From assembly GCF_029633915.1 (NCBI RefSeq), contig NZ_CP091092.1:2046001-2110000 (forward strand): 64,000 nucleotides of DNA, given 5' to 3'. The notes beneath the pieces were generated by a model that was not told where the DNA came from, made no database searches, and saw nothing but the letters and a program-made list of their open reading frames with translations. Shown one piece after another: positions 27,250 to 35,984 of this stretch; the first letter of the stretch is position 1, and each line of letters opens with the position of its first letter. Both the position numbers and the translations under genes were made by a program. This stretch comes from Methanomicrobium antiquum (GTDB lineage Archaea; Halobacteriota; Methanomicrobia; Methanomicrobiales; Methanomicrobiaceae).

Positions 27250-28590
27250 TTATTTCTCACTCGGAAAAGTTATGATAATTTCTGTTCCGGCATTACTCTT
27301 AATTTCCATTTCTCCCCTTAGCTGTCTGACAAGAGATCGGACAATCTTTACTCCAAGAGTATTTGTCTTTTCGGGGTCATAATCCACAGGCATTCCTATC
27401 CCGTCATCTTTGTATGTGAATATGTACGGCGGTTTTTTTCCTGCAAAATTTATACTTATATGGCCTGATTCTTTATTTGGAAATGCATATTTTAAGGAAT
27501 TTGTCAAAAGTTCGTTTGTAATAAGTGCACAGGGGACAATTGTATCGAGATCAAAATTTAAGTCCTTTTCTGCTGTTATATCAACACTGACTCTTCCCAT
27601 AATTCCTGAATACTGCATCACAATGTCTTTTGAGAGGCTTTCTAAGTATTCTTTTATGTTAATTGTTGCAAAACTGTCTGATCTATACATCTTTTCATGC
27701 ACAAGAGACATTGAATATACTCTGTTCTGGCAGTCTCTTAAGGTCTCAGATGCCTGTTCATCGCAGGTCCTGTTAAGCTGAAGCTTTAGTATGCTTACAA
27801 TTATCTGGAGATTGTTTTTGACACGGTGATGAACCTCTTTTAAAAGCATCTCCTTCTCCTTTAAAGAGAGTTTTATCCTTTTTTCTGCGATAACATTATC
27901 AGTTATGTCCAAAAGGGCAATCATGTTCATCTCTGTCTCGCCCCATTCATCATAAAGAGTGTTTGAAAAAAAACGGCATGTATGTATGAATCCTTTTTCA
28001 TCTTCAATGTGAACCAAAAAGGGCTTTTTTTGCGTCTCACCGCTTTTAATCTGGTGGATGTATTTCTCAATTTCAGGTCTGCTTTCTTCTGCAATAAAAT
28101 CAAGCTCTTTGATATTTTTTCCTGCAAGAGAATCTTTTTCGTAGCCGAAAAGTTCATGGAAATTTTCGTTTACATCTGTAATTGCTCCTTTTCCATCAAT
28201 TACAATAAAAGGTGCAGGAGAGGTCTCAAATAAAAGCCTGTATCTTTTTTCACTGTCATGTAGTGCAATGCTTAACAGTGTAATGATAAGAGCAATTCCA
28301 ATCATTACAATTACATGTTCACCGGCGTTTAGAAGATTTACAGACTGTGGAGACAAAAAATATGAAAAGCACAGATACAAAATCATCACAGCAAAGGTGT
28401 ATAAAAGCCCTTTTTTCTGATAGAGAAAAGTTGCAACAATTACCGGTATCAAAAACAAATTTGCAACAGAGTATGTAATCTCAAATACAAAAGCAATAAA
28501 ATTAACAGCAAAGGCCATTATGGTCAGAATTAGAATTATAAAAATCCAGTGACTGCCCAGATTCATATATTTCTGAGAATTTTCCGCCAT
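27250..28590 (-). CDS. Membrane histidine kinase, PAS + HisKA_2 + HATPase
   Basis: 446 residues. Four hydrophobic helices fill residues 14-110 with very short loops, so sensing is probably within the membrane. A PAS domain follows at about 118-235 (RYRLLFETSPAPFIVIDGKG). The HisKA_2 helix is EVHHRVKNNLQIIVSILKL (histidine near 253). The HATPase domain has NELLTNSLKYAFPNKESG, YKDDGIGMP and a NAGTEIIITFP end. It is the first gene of a two-gene operon with the receiver-PAS protein at 25790, and probably phosphorylates its D59. Confidence 0.88.
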   Translation of the reverse strand: MAENSQKYMNLGSHWIFIILILTIMAFAVNFIAFVFEITYSVANLFLIPVIVATFLYQKKGLLYTFAVMILYLCFSYFLSPQSVNLLNAGEHVIVMIGIALIITLLSIALHDSEKRYRLLFETSPAPFIVIDGKGAITDVNENFHELFGYEKDSLAGKNIKELDFIAEESRPEIEKYIHQIKSGETQKKPFLVHIEDEKGFIHTCRFFSNTLYDEWGETEMNMIALLDITDNVIAEKRIKLSLKEKEMLLKEVHHRVKNNLQIIVSILKLQLNRTCDEQASETLRDCQNRVYSMSLVHEKMYRSDSFATINIKEYLESLSKDIVMQYSGIMGRVSVDITAEKDLNFDLDTIVPCALITNELLTNSLKYAFPNKESGHISINFAGKKPPYIFTYKDDGIGMPVDYDPEKTNTLGVKIVRSLVRQLRGEMEIKSNAGTEIIITFPSEK

Positions 28591-29039
28591 AAGCCGCCAG
28601 AAGATGTATTTAGAGTGTTAATATGGATAAACCTTTGCGGTCAGGAGGGTCAATACAATAAAATAAACATATATCACCACATTTTAGAAAAATATCCCAT
28701 ATTTTTAAAAGATAATGAAATAATTATCACCTTTGACTGAAAATGACCAAAGACTAAAAATGAAAACCATATTAGAAAATAAAATCTTTAATTAAAAATA
28801 GAATTGTATTAAATTGTTATCAGGTTTTTATCAAATTTTTATCAGGTTCTTATAAATAATTATCAAATTTAACCAAATTTAACCAAATATTTACCATTCA
28901 GGTATCCTGTATCAAAATTTTGATTACTTTTGCATCAAAGTATTGTATCAAAGTATTGTATCAAAATATTGCATCAAAATATTGCATCAAAATATTGCAT
29001 CAAAATATTGCATCAAAAACTGATTTTGTTAATAAATTT
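28591..29039. other. Gene-free AT-rich stretch with short repeats
   Basis: Divergent leader of the kinase, then low-complexity sequence with TTATCA-rich runs (28817-28870), two copies of ATTTAACCAA, and the 13-bp tandem array recorded separately. No ORF here is believable. Confidence 0.6.
28929..29019. repeat. 13-bp tandem repeat array
   Basis: Seven head-to-tail copies of ATTGCATCAAAAT-like units (starting 28929, 28942, 28955, 28968, 28981, 28994, 29007); the central ones are identical and the outer ones carry one or two changes. It sits just past the stop of the gene at 29040. The Lys/Ile-rich ORF that crosses it is an artefact. Confidence 0.93.
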
Positions 29040-29888
29040 TCAATTCTTTCTGCTGAATTTTGCCACATTGGGCGGATTAAGAACAGATAAAAGCTCATCT
29101 GCCGAAGATACAACAATCGATGACTCTTCAAGCATGAGATTTGTGCATTCCGATGCACCAACCCGGCGAAAATCTGTTCTTAAAGAGACAATCTTCTTCC
29201 CGCAGGCATATGCATAACCCATCTCCCATGAAGTGCCTGAATCCGCATCCGCACCATCTATTACCGAAACTACAATATCAGCCTCTTTTAATGCACGAAG
29301 ATTTTCGTCAAATATTTTTCTGTTCTGCAATTCATCCCTCATAGGTTTATTATCGCCAATCTCCTGTGGAAGATGGACCAAAAACATATTTTTACGAAGA
29401 ATTCCTGCAAGCTTTTCATTAAAATTTTGTTCTGCAGAAGAAAACAGAGGTGCCGCCAGATAAATTTTATACTTTGAAAACTCTGAAACATCGAATGCAG
29501 AGATATTGCTAAATTTCTCTAAAAATGCGCCTCTTTTGTTTTCCTTAACATCAGAATAATATGTTTTGTTAACACCGCATGATGGAGATGAATCAACTCC
29601 GACAATGCACAAAGGCTCGCCCTTCTCATCAATTAATTTTTTAACATCCTCAGAAAGCCTCTCAATAAGTTCTGCAAATTCCTTTGTATTCAGTTTCTCA
29701 AGAAAACTTCCAGGTTCTCTGTTCTTTCCAAGATATATTGTCTCAGGGCATGGAAGACAGACAATTTCAACTGAAAAATCCTCACAACGCCTGATGCAGG
29801 CCGAAAATTCCCTTATATCGGACTGCGTTGTGATTCCTCTTGCTCTAAGACGGGGGTCTTTTATGCACGGGCACATCAGTATAAACAT
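29040..29888 (-). CDS. Fusion: DUF523/TudS-related domain + nucleoside 2-deoxyribosyltransferase-like domain
   Basis: 282 residues from the ATG at 29888; a GTG at 29909 is an alternative. The N-terminal half (1-145) has CPCIKDPRLRARG, EIVCLPCPETIYLG and VGVDSSPSCGV. These cysteine positions recall the TudS/DUF523 desulfidase group, whose members bind a [4Fe-4S] cluster and remove sulfur from thiouracil-type compounds. The C-terminal half (150-282) has IYLAAPLFSSAEQNFN, ADIVVSVIDGADADSGTSWE and MGYAYACGKKIVSLRTD, as in nucleoside 2-deoxyribosyltransferases. It may salvage or clean up modified nucleosides. The gene is divergent from tsr3, with about 30 bases between the starts. Confidence 0.75.
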   Translation of the reverse strand: MFILMCPCIKDPRLRARGITTQSDIREFSACIRRCEDFSVEIVCLPCPETIYLGKNREPGSFLEKLNTKEFAELIERLSEDVKKLIDEKGEPLCIVGVDSSPSCGVNKTYYSDVKENKRGAFLEKFSNISAFDVSEFSKYKIYLAAPLFSSAEQNFNEKLAGILRKNMFLVHLPQEIGDNKPMRDELQNRKIFDENLRALKEADIVVSVIDGADADSGTSWEMGYAYACGKKIVSLRTDFRRVGASECTNLMLEESSIVVSSADELLSVLNPPNVAKFSRKN

Positions 29889-29918
29889 TGATAGGATTTT
29901 GGTTACCACAATATAATG

Positions 29919-30410
29919 ATGATACCGCTTCTGGCCTGGCGGGATAACAGCTGTAACCCGAAAGTCTGCTCTGTCAAAAAGCTTGAAAAATTCAGACTTG
30001 TCAAAATTTATCCCAGGGTCACCTCAATACCAAAAAATACTCTGATGCTTGACCCTACTGCACCTCAGGCGCTCTCGCCGGCGGATAAAATTTCACCATC
30101 TCTCACAGTCCTTGACTGCACATGGGAGACTTTAAACACCGGAATCATTGACGGATGGCACAAAAGACGGGCGCTCCCGTTTCTGGTTGCAGCAAATCCG
30201 GGTCATTTCGGAAGACCTTTTATGCTAAACTCAGTTGAAGCGTTTGCGGCGGCTCTCTATATTCTAGGCGAGGCTGAACAGGCAAAATTAATTCTTTCAA
30301 AGTTTAACTGGGGTCTTAGATTCCTTGAGGTGAATGCAAAACCATTAGAAGAGTACGCCGGTGCAAAAGACTCCTCTGAAATTCTTGAGATTCAGTCTTA
30401 CTATTACTAA
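29919..30410 (+). CDS. tsr3: 16S rRNA aminocarboxypropyltransferase Tsr3 (DUF367)
   Basis: 163 residues. Two ATGs are adjacent (29916, 29919). It matches archaeal and eukaryotic Tsr3, which transfers the aminocarboxypropyl group of SAM to a hypermodified uridine of small-subunit rRNA late in ribosome maturation. Diagnostic blocks are LDPTAPQALSPADK, VLDCTWETL, RRALPFLVAANPGHFGRP and LNSVEAFAAALYILG, followed by FNWGLRFLEVN near the end. The length is normal. The gene has no room for a long leader and is probably leaderless. Confidence 0.93.
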   Translation: MIPLLAWRDNSCNPKVCSVKKLEKFRLVKIYPRVTSIPKNTLMLDPTAPQALSPADKISPSLTVLDCTWETLNTGIIDGWHKRRALPFLVAANPGHFGRPFMLNSVEAFAAALYILGEAEQAKLILSKFNWGLRFLEVNAKPLEEYAGAKDSSEILEIQSYYY

Positions 30411-30515
30411 TACCGGTCTGAAACCACTGATCTGAACGGCTGATATGGAAGTCGTGATCTGAATTAATTCTTTTAGAATTTTCGCGATAAAAAATAAAAA
30501 TACAGGAGAATTGAG

Positions 30516-31367
30516 ATGGATAAAATACCATACGAAAAAATCTGGAAAGAGATGATGCTTGAGGTTTTTGAAAACGATGAAAAGACCAACAACCGCATTA
30601 AATGGGAATCGGTTGAGCATGCACGTGAATATTGGGAAAGGACAAAAAGGGATAAAAAAAGACCTTTAAACCAGCTTGAATTGATTAATCCAAAAAAAGA
30701 TGACAGAATATTAGACATAGGTTCAGGGCCCGGTACAATTGCAATCCCGGCTGCTAAAATATCAAAAGAGGTGCTTGCAGTAGAGCCGTCTATTGGGATG
30801 TGCACAGTTTTATTAGAACGGGCAAAAGAAGAGAATCTTTCAAACATAAGCGTCATTCAAAAGAAATGGGAGGATGTATCAGAAGAAGAACTGGGTGAGA
30901 ATAAATTTGACATTGTTGTTGCATCATTTTCAATTTCAATCCCCGATATCGCTGAAGAAATTAAAAAGATGAATTCGGTCTGCAAAGGACGTGTTTTTAT
31001 ATTCTGGTTTGCAGGCAGTTTTTCATGGGATGATTTGGAATTTGAGGAATTTTGGAAGGGCATAAAATCAAAGGACTTCTATCCGGGACCAAAAGCAGAT
31101 CTTCTCTACGCAATCTTATCAGATCTTAAAATATATCCGGATGTTTCAACATATTCCCTTAAGGTATCAGACTCTTTTGATTCAGTAGAAAAGGCATGCA
31201 AAAAAATCTGCCAGAGACATTCTGTGACTGATGAACTTGATAAAAAACAGGTCCTGGAATTTTTAAAATCAAAATACAAAGACAATTCAGAAAAAATTAA
31301 GATTACAGGAAGTTCAAACCGCGTCTGTATGTGGTGGAATGTCAAAACGAAAACAGGTCAAAACTAA
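30516..31367 (+). CDS. Class I SAM-dependent methyltransferase
   Basis: 283 residues with motif I ILDIGSGPGTIAIPAAK (about 66-82), an acidic post-II residue in LAVEPSIGMC and motif IV FDIVVASFSISIPDI. The C-terminal 100 residues have no extra motif I recognise. An AGGAGA sequence lies 7 bases before the ATG. The substrate is unknown; the layout suits a small-molecule or corrinoid-pathway enzyme. The stop is close to a 21-bp tandem array shared with the convergent phospholipase D-like gene. Confidence 0.85.
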   Translation: MDKIPYEKIWKEMMLEVFENDEKTNNRIKWESVEHAREYWERTKRDKKRPLNQLELINPKKDDRILDIGSGPGTIAIPAAKISKEVLAVEPSIGMCTVLLERAKEENLSNISVIQKKWEDVSEEELGENKFDIVVASFSISIPDIAEEIKKMNSVCKGRVFIFWFAGSFSWDDLEFEEFWKGIKSKDFYPGPKADLLYAILSDLKIYPDVSTYSLKVSDSFDSVEKACKKICQRHSVTDELDKKQVLEFLKSKYKDNSEKIKITGSSNRVCMWWNVKTKTGQN

Positions 31368-31400
31368 AAAAAAGGTTTTTCATCTTTTATCACAGTATCT

Positions 31401-31480
31401 CATCATTTATCTCAAGTATTTCATCATTTATCTCAAGTATTTCATCATTTATCTCAAGTATTTCATCATTTATCTCATCG
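31401..31480. repeat. 21-bp tandem repeat array
   Basis: Three exact copies of CATCATTTATCTCAAGTATTT (31401, 31422, 31443), a cut fourth copy from 31464 and a degraded copy before 31400. The array runs into the stop codon of the minus-strand gene at 31475. The serine/isoleucine-rich ORFs across it are artefacts. Confidence 0.93.
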
Positions 31481-33184
31481 TCTTCGAACCAGATAAATTA
31501 CGGCAAAAAGAAATATTACAATAATCCCTGTCAGGCATTTAGCCCCGTATCCGTCATTTTCAGACAAACCTGAAAAAACTGCGCTTTCTGCACCCTGCCT
31601 TCTTTCCCAATCATAATCAAAGACTTTTTTGTAATATTTTGAAACATTCCCGCCGGAGAGAATAACTCCTGCCTCACGGTTATATGAAGGCGAATTTTCA
31701 TTCCAGTTGACAGAGCTTATAAGAACAGATTCGCCGTCAGTAATTACTGCCTTGTTGTGAATCTTCTCAATTCCAAGGCGGTTTAAATCAGCAAGGCCTG
31801 CTTCAAGCGGCAGATTTTCTGATTTTGCAACCGAATTTATATATTCAGCCATTTCATCGTTGTCCAGGTCACCTTCTGTATTAAACCAGTACGAATCAAG
31901 AAGAATCCTGACATTGGCACCACGCCTTGCCGCGTCAATTGCGGCCTCAAGATAGGGATTTTTCCCTGTTGACCAGTTTTTGATGTATGCCTGTTCTATA
32001 TCAACAGAATACTTCGCATTCGAAATCATATCCTCAATCAGATAACTTGTGTCAGGAGAGATAACAGGAGTTAAAAAAACGCCCGTAAAAACCTCAGGCT
32101 TAAATTCCGGAGAAAAAGATTTCAAAGACTCCTCATCCGGACTTAGACTTCCTCTTTTGGGAGTGAAAGCCCCGACCCATCCGCCATTTATGTCCTCTTC
32201 GAAGACAGATTTGAAATACTCCGAAGTCTGTTTGTCATTCACATAAACGCCATACCCGCGGTTTCCGGTTTTTCCTTGCGGCGGAAATCCGGTTAAACCA
32301 AAATTTTCGCTTGCTAAAAGGATATTTTCATCATCGGTTATCATGTATTTTGCATGATTATATCTGTAGGGTGTATGAAAAGGCCCGATTTCGGTCTCAA
32401 CTGAATATACAGACGCTCCTGCACCTGTGATTTCTGACACTGCATAATTCTCATCAGAAGATATTCCTCCAACAGGCCCTCCTTCTAAAAGAACAGTAAG
32501 TTTTACCCCGCTTTTTGATTTTCCTTTCAGAATTTCGGCGATATAGGGGCTTGTAAATTCATAGACATTAAGTTTTATATCTGATTTTGCATCCAAAACG
32601 GCATCCTTTAAGACTTCATATGAACAGTCAGGCGATACAAAGGCAGTGAGTGTCACATCCTCAAAAGTCTCCGGTGAAAATTCCGACTGCCCAATAAAAT
32701 ACGGACGGGCATCCCAGATGCCGTCTTTTAAAAAATGAACTCTTCCTTCTCCTTTTGAGACATCCCCAGGCCAGGAGACAGTCTGAATGACTTTGCTGTT
32801 TTTGTAAAGCGTCAGTTCATCGCCGCTGTTTCCCATCTGAAGATTTCCGGTTCTTATTGCATCAGGAATTGCCGGACTTGTGTCATACATCTCATAATCA
32901 GGAGGTTTTTTGTGAATCTTTTCATACGCTTCTCCCTCGCGGGCTACAACAACTAAGCCCGAACAATACGAATTTTCAGGAAACCTTACACTTCCTTCAC
33001 CGTCTGATACCATTATGCCATTTAAGCTTCCAGTTCCGGAAAGAACAAAAAATTCATCACCCTCACCTTTTAGCCAGGTATCAGGACAAAATGATGTAAT
33101 CAAAAATGCCTGCGAAGAGCAGACTAAAATAAAAATTAAGAAAACAGACAAAACTGCTTTAAAAAAAATTCTGCCGGTCTTCAT
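31475..33184 (-). CDS. Exported membrane-anchored phospholipase D-like protein
   Basis: 569 residues. A signal peptide (FFKAVLSVFLIFILVCSSQAF) leads to a beta-rich N-domain of about 160 residues resembling lamin-tail or competence-nuclease-linked domains. Two HKD half-sites follow: HAKYMITDDENILLASENFG near 276 and HNKAVITDGESVLISSVNWN near 475, both with His, Lys and Asp in place. The C-terminus is a TM helix (LTGIIVIFLFAVIYLV) with RRR inside. The active site is therefore outside the cell, acting on phosphodiesters in lipid or nucleic acid. The stop lies in the 21-bp array. Neighbours do not explain it. Confidence 0.88.
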   Translation of the reverse strand: MKTGRIFFKAVLSVFLIFILVCSSQAFLITSFCPDTWLKGEGDEFFVLSGTGSLNGIMVSDGEGSVRFPENSYCSGLVVVAREGEAYEKIHKKPPDYEMYDTSPAIPDAIRTGNLQMGNSGDELTLYKNSKVIQTVSWPGDVSKGEGRVHFLKDGIWDARPYFIGQSEFSPETFEDVTLTAFVSPDCSYEVLKDAVLDAKSDIKLNVYEFTSPYIAEILKGKSKSGVKLTVLLEGGPVGGISSDENYAVSEITGAGASVYSVETEIGPFHTPYRYNHAKYMITDDENILLASENFGLTGFPPQGKTGNRGYGVYVNDKQTSEYFKSVFEEDINGGWVGAFTPKRGSLSPDEESLKSFSPEFKPEVFTGVFLTPVISPDTSYLIEDMISNAKYSVDIEQAYIKNWSTGKNPYLEAAIDAARRGANVRILLDSYWFNTEGDLDNDEMAEYINSVAKSENLPLEAGLADLNRLGIEKIHNKAVITDGESVLISSVNWNENSPSYNREAGVILSGGNVSKYYKKVFDYDWERRQGAESAVFSGLSENDGYGAKCLTGIIVIFLFAVIYLVRRR

Positions 33185-33225
33185 TTAGAAGTTATTATGA
33201 CTTTTTAAGTATTATATCTGGCGAA

Positions 33226-33915
33226 GTGAATGAAAACAAAAAAAAGCGGTTGAAAAAAATTAACTCTTCAGAAAAAGAGACCTCTGAAGAGAAATTACTC
33301 CGTTTAAATGATAAAATCCTTGTTGTAAAAATTGGCGGAAGTCTGCTGGACGAAATAGAGGGAATTTTAAATATCCTGAAAAAAACAAGAAGAAAAATTC
33401 TGATAGTTCCGGGAGGAGGAATCTTTGCAGACTCTGTAAGAGAGATAGATCCAGACCCTGACGCTGCCCACTGGATGGCAATTCTTGCAATGGAGCAGTT
33501 TGGATATTACATATCATCATTTGGTGTTTTTACAACAGATAATCTTAGAGCATACGATTTTAACGCGGATTTAAATGTTCTTTTACCATACAAAATTTTG
33601 AAAGAGACTGACTCTCTTCCCCATTCATGGGATGTAACATCAGACTCAATTGCCGCGTGGGTTGCTGACAGATTATCATCAGATCTATTAATTCTTAAAT
33701 CAGTAGACGGTATCACAAACAACTCAAAACTATTAGAAGAGATAACAGATATTTGCGCAGATTTCTCATGCGAAGAGGTTGACTCATTTTTGATTAAGTT
33801 CCTTCTTGAGAAAAGAATAAACACATGGATTTTAAATGCCAGAAAACCGGAGATTCTGGTTGATTTTTTAAGTGGGAAGAATTTTTCAGGAACTCACATC
33901 CATGGAAGTTTTTAA
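33226..33915 (+). CDS. mfnE: Amino acid kinase-family protein, probably MfnE
   Basis: 229 residues from GTG at 33226. The kinase fold begins after a basic leader of about 30 residues: LVVKIGGSLLDE (phosphate-binding) and ILIVPGGGIFADSVREID, then DPDAAHWMAILAMEQFGYY. WDVTSDSIAAWVADRLSSDLLILKSVDGI matches the substrate/Mg part. Archaeal members of this branch include MfnE, which adds phosphate to aminomethylfuran methyl phosphate in methanofuran synthesis; the pattern and genome type fit. The N-terminal lysine-rich leader is unusual and the true start could lie later. It is divergent from the phospholipase D-like gene. Confidence 0.78.
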   Translation: MNENKKKRLKKINSSEKETSEEKLLRLNDKILVVKIGGSLLDEIEGILNILKKTRRKILIVPGGGIFADSVREIDPDPDAAHWMAILAMEQFGYYISSFGVFTTDNLRAYDFNADLNVLLPYKILKETDSLPHSWDVTSDSIAAWVADRLSSDLLILKSVDGITNNSKLLEEITDICADFSCEEVDSFLIKFLLEKRINTWILNARKPEILVDFLSGKNFSGTHIHGSF

Positions 33916-33960
33916 GTGCGAATACGCCGAATTTATAAGATAATTTTAGGAGAAAAGAAT

Positions 33961-34122
33961 ATGCAGACAGAAAAATGCACATCGTGCAAAGCACCTCTTT
34001 CAGAGCCGGGATGGACAAAATTCGCCTGCCCAAAGTGCGGCGAGCCAATCTACAGATGCCACAGATGCAGACACCAGAGCATTCCTTATACATGCCAGAA
34101 ATGCGGATATGAGGGGCCATAA
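33961..34122 (+). CDS. Small zinc-ribbon protein next to EF-1 beta
   Basis: 53 residues with four CxxC pairs: CTSC, CPKC, CHRC and CQKC, two zinc ribbons in all. The ATG has GGAG upstream. It ends two bases before the EF-1 beta start. The same pair, zinc-ribbon plus EF-1 beta, recurs in many archaeal genomes, so the protein probably works in or near translation; its exact task is not known to me. Confidence 0.9.
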   Translation: MQTEKCTSCKAPLSEPGWTKFACPKCGEPIYRCHRCRHQSIPYTCQKCGYEGP

Positions 34123-34124
34123 GA

Positions 34125-34385
34125 ATGGGTGACGTAGCAATTATTGTAAAGGTCATGCCGGAATCTCCGGATGTTGACTTAGAGGAGTTAAAAGCGGCAA
34201 TCAAGGAGAAGTATCCCGGAACACAGGATATGCAGGCAGAACCAATAGGATTTGGATTATCTGCACTAAAGGTTGCAATTGTAATACCGGACGGCGAGGC
34301 AGGCGCATCAGAAGAGGCAGAACAGATTCTTGCATCTATAAAAGGCGTCCAGAGTGCTGAGATTGTATCTCTTACACTTACATAA
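34125..34385 (+). CDS. ef1b: Elongation factor 1-beta
   Basis: 86 residues, the normal archaeal length. VAIIVKVMPESPDVDLEELK at the start, then EPIGFGLSALKVAIVIPD and the C-terminal VQSAEIVSLTLT are diagnostic of the nucleotide exchange domain that recycles EF-1 alpha from GDP to GTP form. It is translated together with the zinc-ribbon gene two bases upstream. Confidence 0.95.
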   Translation: MGDVAIIVKVMPESPDVDLEELKAAIKEKYPGTQDMQAEPIGFGLSALKVAIVIPDGEAGASEEAEQILASIKGVQSAEIVSLTLT

Positions 34386-34692
34386 ATTTTTTTTTACGAA
34401 TTGTAATTTTTTGATGAATTTGCCTTAACAGATAATTGTTAATGCAGATTTAAAAAATTTTCAAAGACAGATATTGGAATTTCAGATTCCAAATATTTTT
34501 TTCACTTCAAAATTTAAACATTACTTAAAAAAAAATCTCACTTAAATTTTAACCTTTATTTAAAAATTTGCAAAAATCAAAATTTGTAAAAATCAAAGTC
34601 GGTTTTTTTCACAGCATATAATTAATACTGATTCAGGAGTCTATAAAAGCAAATAATCACAGTCAGAAGTTACATGCAGTAAGTTATGTATT
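34386..34692. other. Gene-free AT-rich stretch
   Basis: About 300 bases between convergent genes, rich in T and A tracts that can end transcription in both directions. No ORF, strong hairpin or repeat-family copy seen. Confidence 0.6.
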
Positions 34693-35640
34693 TCAGCTTT
34701 CAAGCTCTTCTATTACTTCGGCTGTTACAATTCGGATTTTTTCAACAGATTCCTGAAATTTTTTAACCTCATCCTCAGAGATTCTTATCGGCACCGGAAA
34801 TGCTCCCATACGGTTAAGCCTTGCAGGGACGCCTATGCAGACATTTCCAATATCATGAACCTCGCTTTTAATGTAGGCTGAAACTGTCAATATTCTGTTT
34901 TCATTGCCAAGAACAGTTTTTACAAGCGAAGCAATCGCCGCACCCGGACCGTAAACAGTGGCTCCGCTCTTTGCGATTATATGTGAGCCTGCTGTTTTTA
35001 CCCAGTGAACCATCTCTTCTTTTGGAAGGCTTGCAAATGCCGGAAGATTACTTATCTGAATTCCTCCGATTGTTGTTGCCGACCACAAAGGCACCATACT
35101 GTTTCCGTGTTCACCGATAATACGGGTGTGAACCTCACTTACATGAACCTGAAAATGATTTGCAACAAATGATTTAAGCCTCATAGAGTCAAGGTGTGTT
35201 CCAAGACCAAAAACACGGTTCTGTGGAAATCCTGAATATTTCAATGCTACTGCAGTCATTATGTCAACAGGATTTGATACGACAAAAATAATGCTTTCAG
35301 GAGCGTTTTTGGAGATCATCTCAGCATACATTCTGATAAGATCTGCATTCTTCTTTGCCAAATCGAGTCTGTCCTGACCATTGCACCTCGGAATTCCGGC
35401 TGTTATTATTACAATATCAGAATCCTTAAGTTCCTTTGGATCAACACTCCAGAATAGCTTTAAATTTCTCCCAAGGGCCGCAAATGAATCGATAAAATCC
35501 CATTTCGTGCCCTCAAGCACATCTTCATTTCCTTCTCTTCCAAAAAGAATTATCTTTGTCACAAAAGGAATCTGCGACACTGAGTACGCAGCAAACTGAC
35601 CTACTCTGCCTGAAGCACCGATAATGGTTACTTTTGCCAT
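34693..35640 (-). CDS. mdh: Malate dehydrogenase (LDH/MDH family)
   Basis: 315 residues. The frame extends to 35718, but the ATG at 35640 begins directly with the Rossmann fold MAKVTIIGASGRVGQFAAY, and the extension is part of the SRP RNA region. Substrate-binding arginines occur in IPRCNGQDRLDLAKKNADLI, the catalytic pair in LGTHLDSMRLKSF and IIGEHGNSMVPLWS, and NPVDIMTAVAL is typical. GASGRVG in place of GxGxxG is usual for the archaeal NADP-type malate dehydrogenases. It reduces oxaloacetate in the partial reductive citric acid pathway of methanogens. Confidence 0.93.
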   Translation of the reverse strand: MAKVTIIGASGRVGQFAAYSVSQIPFVTKIILFGREGNEDVLEGTKWDFIDSFAALGRNLKLFWSVDPKELKDSDIVIITAGIPRCNGQDRLDLAKKNADLIRMYAEMISKNAPESIIFVVSNPVDIMTAVALKYSGFPQNRVFGLGTHLDSMRLKSFVANHFQVHVSEVHTRIIGEHGNSMVPLWSATTIGGIQISNLPAFASLPKEEMVHWVKTAGSHIIAKSGATVYGPGAAIASLVKTVLGNENRILTVSAYIKSEVHDIGNVCIGVPARLNRMGAFPVPIRISEDEVKKFQESVEKIRIVTAEVIEELES

Positions 35641-35657
35641 TAACCCCACCAAAAAAA

Positions 35658-35970
35658 CAGGGACACGTAAGAAGGTGGGAATTACGTGCCTGAACTTTAT
35701 GCATTTCCCCTTCTCCACCCTGCAACCCCTGTGGGCACCAGACGCTTACGGTAAGTCTGCTCCCTTCCGGGCCTGAACCGGTCCCCGCAATAAAAGGTAT
35801 CAATTCCCTCCGGAATCTCAATTGCTCTACGCTGATCTCACAGGACAAGGCTTCGCAGTCGGGGAAGATGCACTCAGGACAGGTCGCCAAAGCCGCTCTT
35901 CAAACTTCGTCCCCCGCATAACGGCGGTTTCAGGTAACAGGTGACGCCTAACCACCCGGACTAGTCCCCA
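35658..35970 (-). ncRNA. ffs: Signal recognition particle RNA (7S RNA)
   Basis: On the minus strand the conserved helix 8 core CAGGCCCGGAAGGGAGCAG occurs near 35760-35785 and the Alu-like start GGGTGGTTAGGCGTCACCTG near 35940-35957. Outer ends pair (GGGGAC at 35964-35969 with GTCCC at 35660-35664, and GGTGG with CCACC), as does TGCATCTTCCCC with GGGGAAATGCA of helix 5. A T7 run at 35651-35657 follows and should end transcription. The length of about 310 fits archaeal SRP RNA. Ends are approximate. It scaffolds SRP19 and SRP54 for co-translational targeting. Confidence 0.93.
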
Positions 35971-35984
35971 ATATAAATGGGGAC

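Noticed and set aside
28929-29019. CRISPR-like short repeats
   Set aside because: 13-bp units without spacers; simple tandem repeat.
28930-29217. Plus-strand ORF with repeated KILHQNIASKYC-like residues
   Set aside because: It is a read-through of the 13-bp tandem array followed by the antisense of the gene at 29040.
31331-31573. Plus-strand ORFs rich in Ser, Ile and Phe
   Set aside because: They translate the 21-bp tandem array and then the antisense of the phospholipase D-like gene.
35525-35890. Minus-strand ORF of 121 residues
   Set aside because: It lies mostly in the SRP RNA and has no protein-like pattern.
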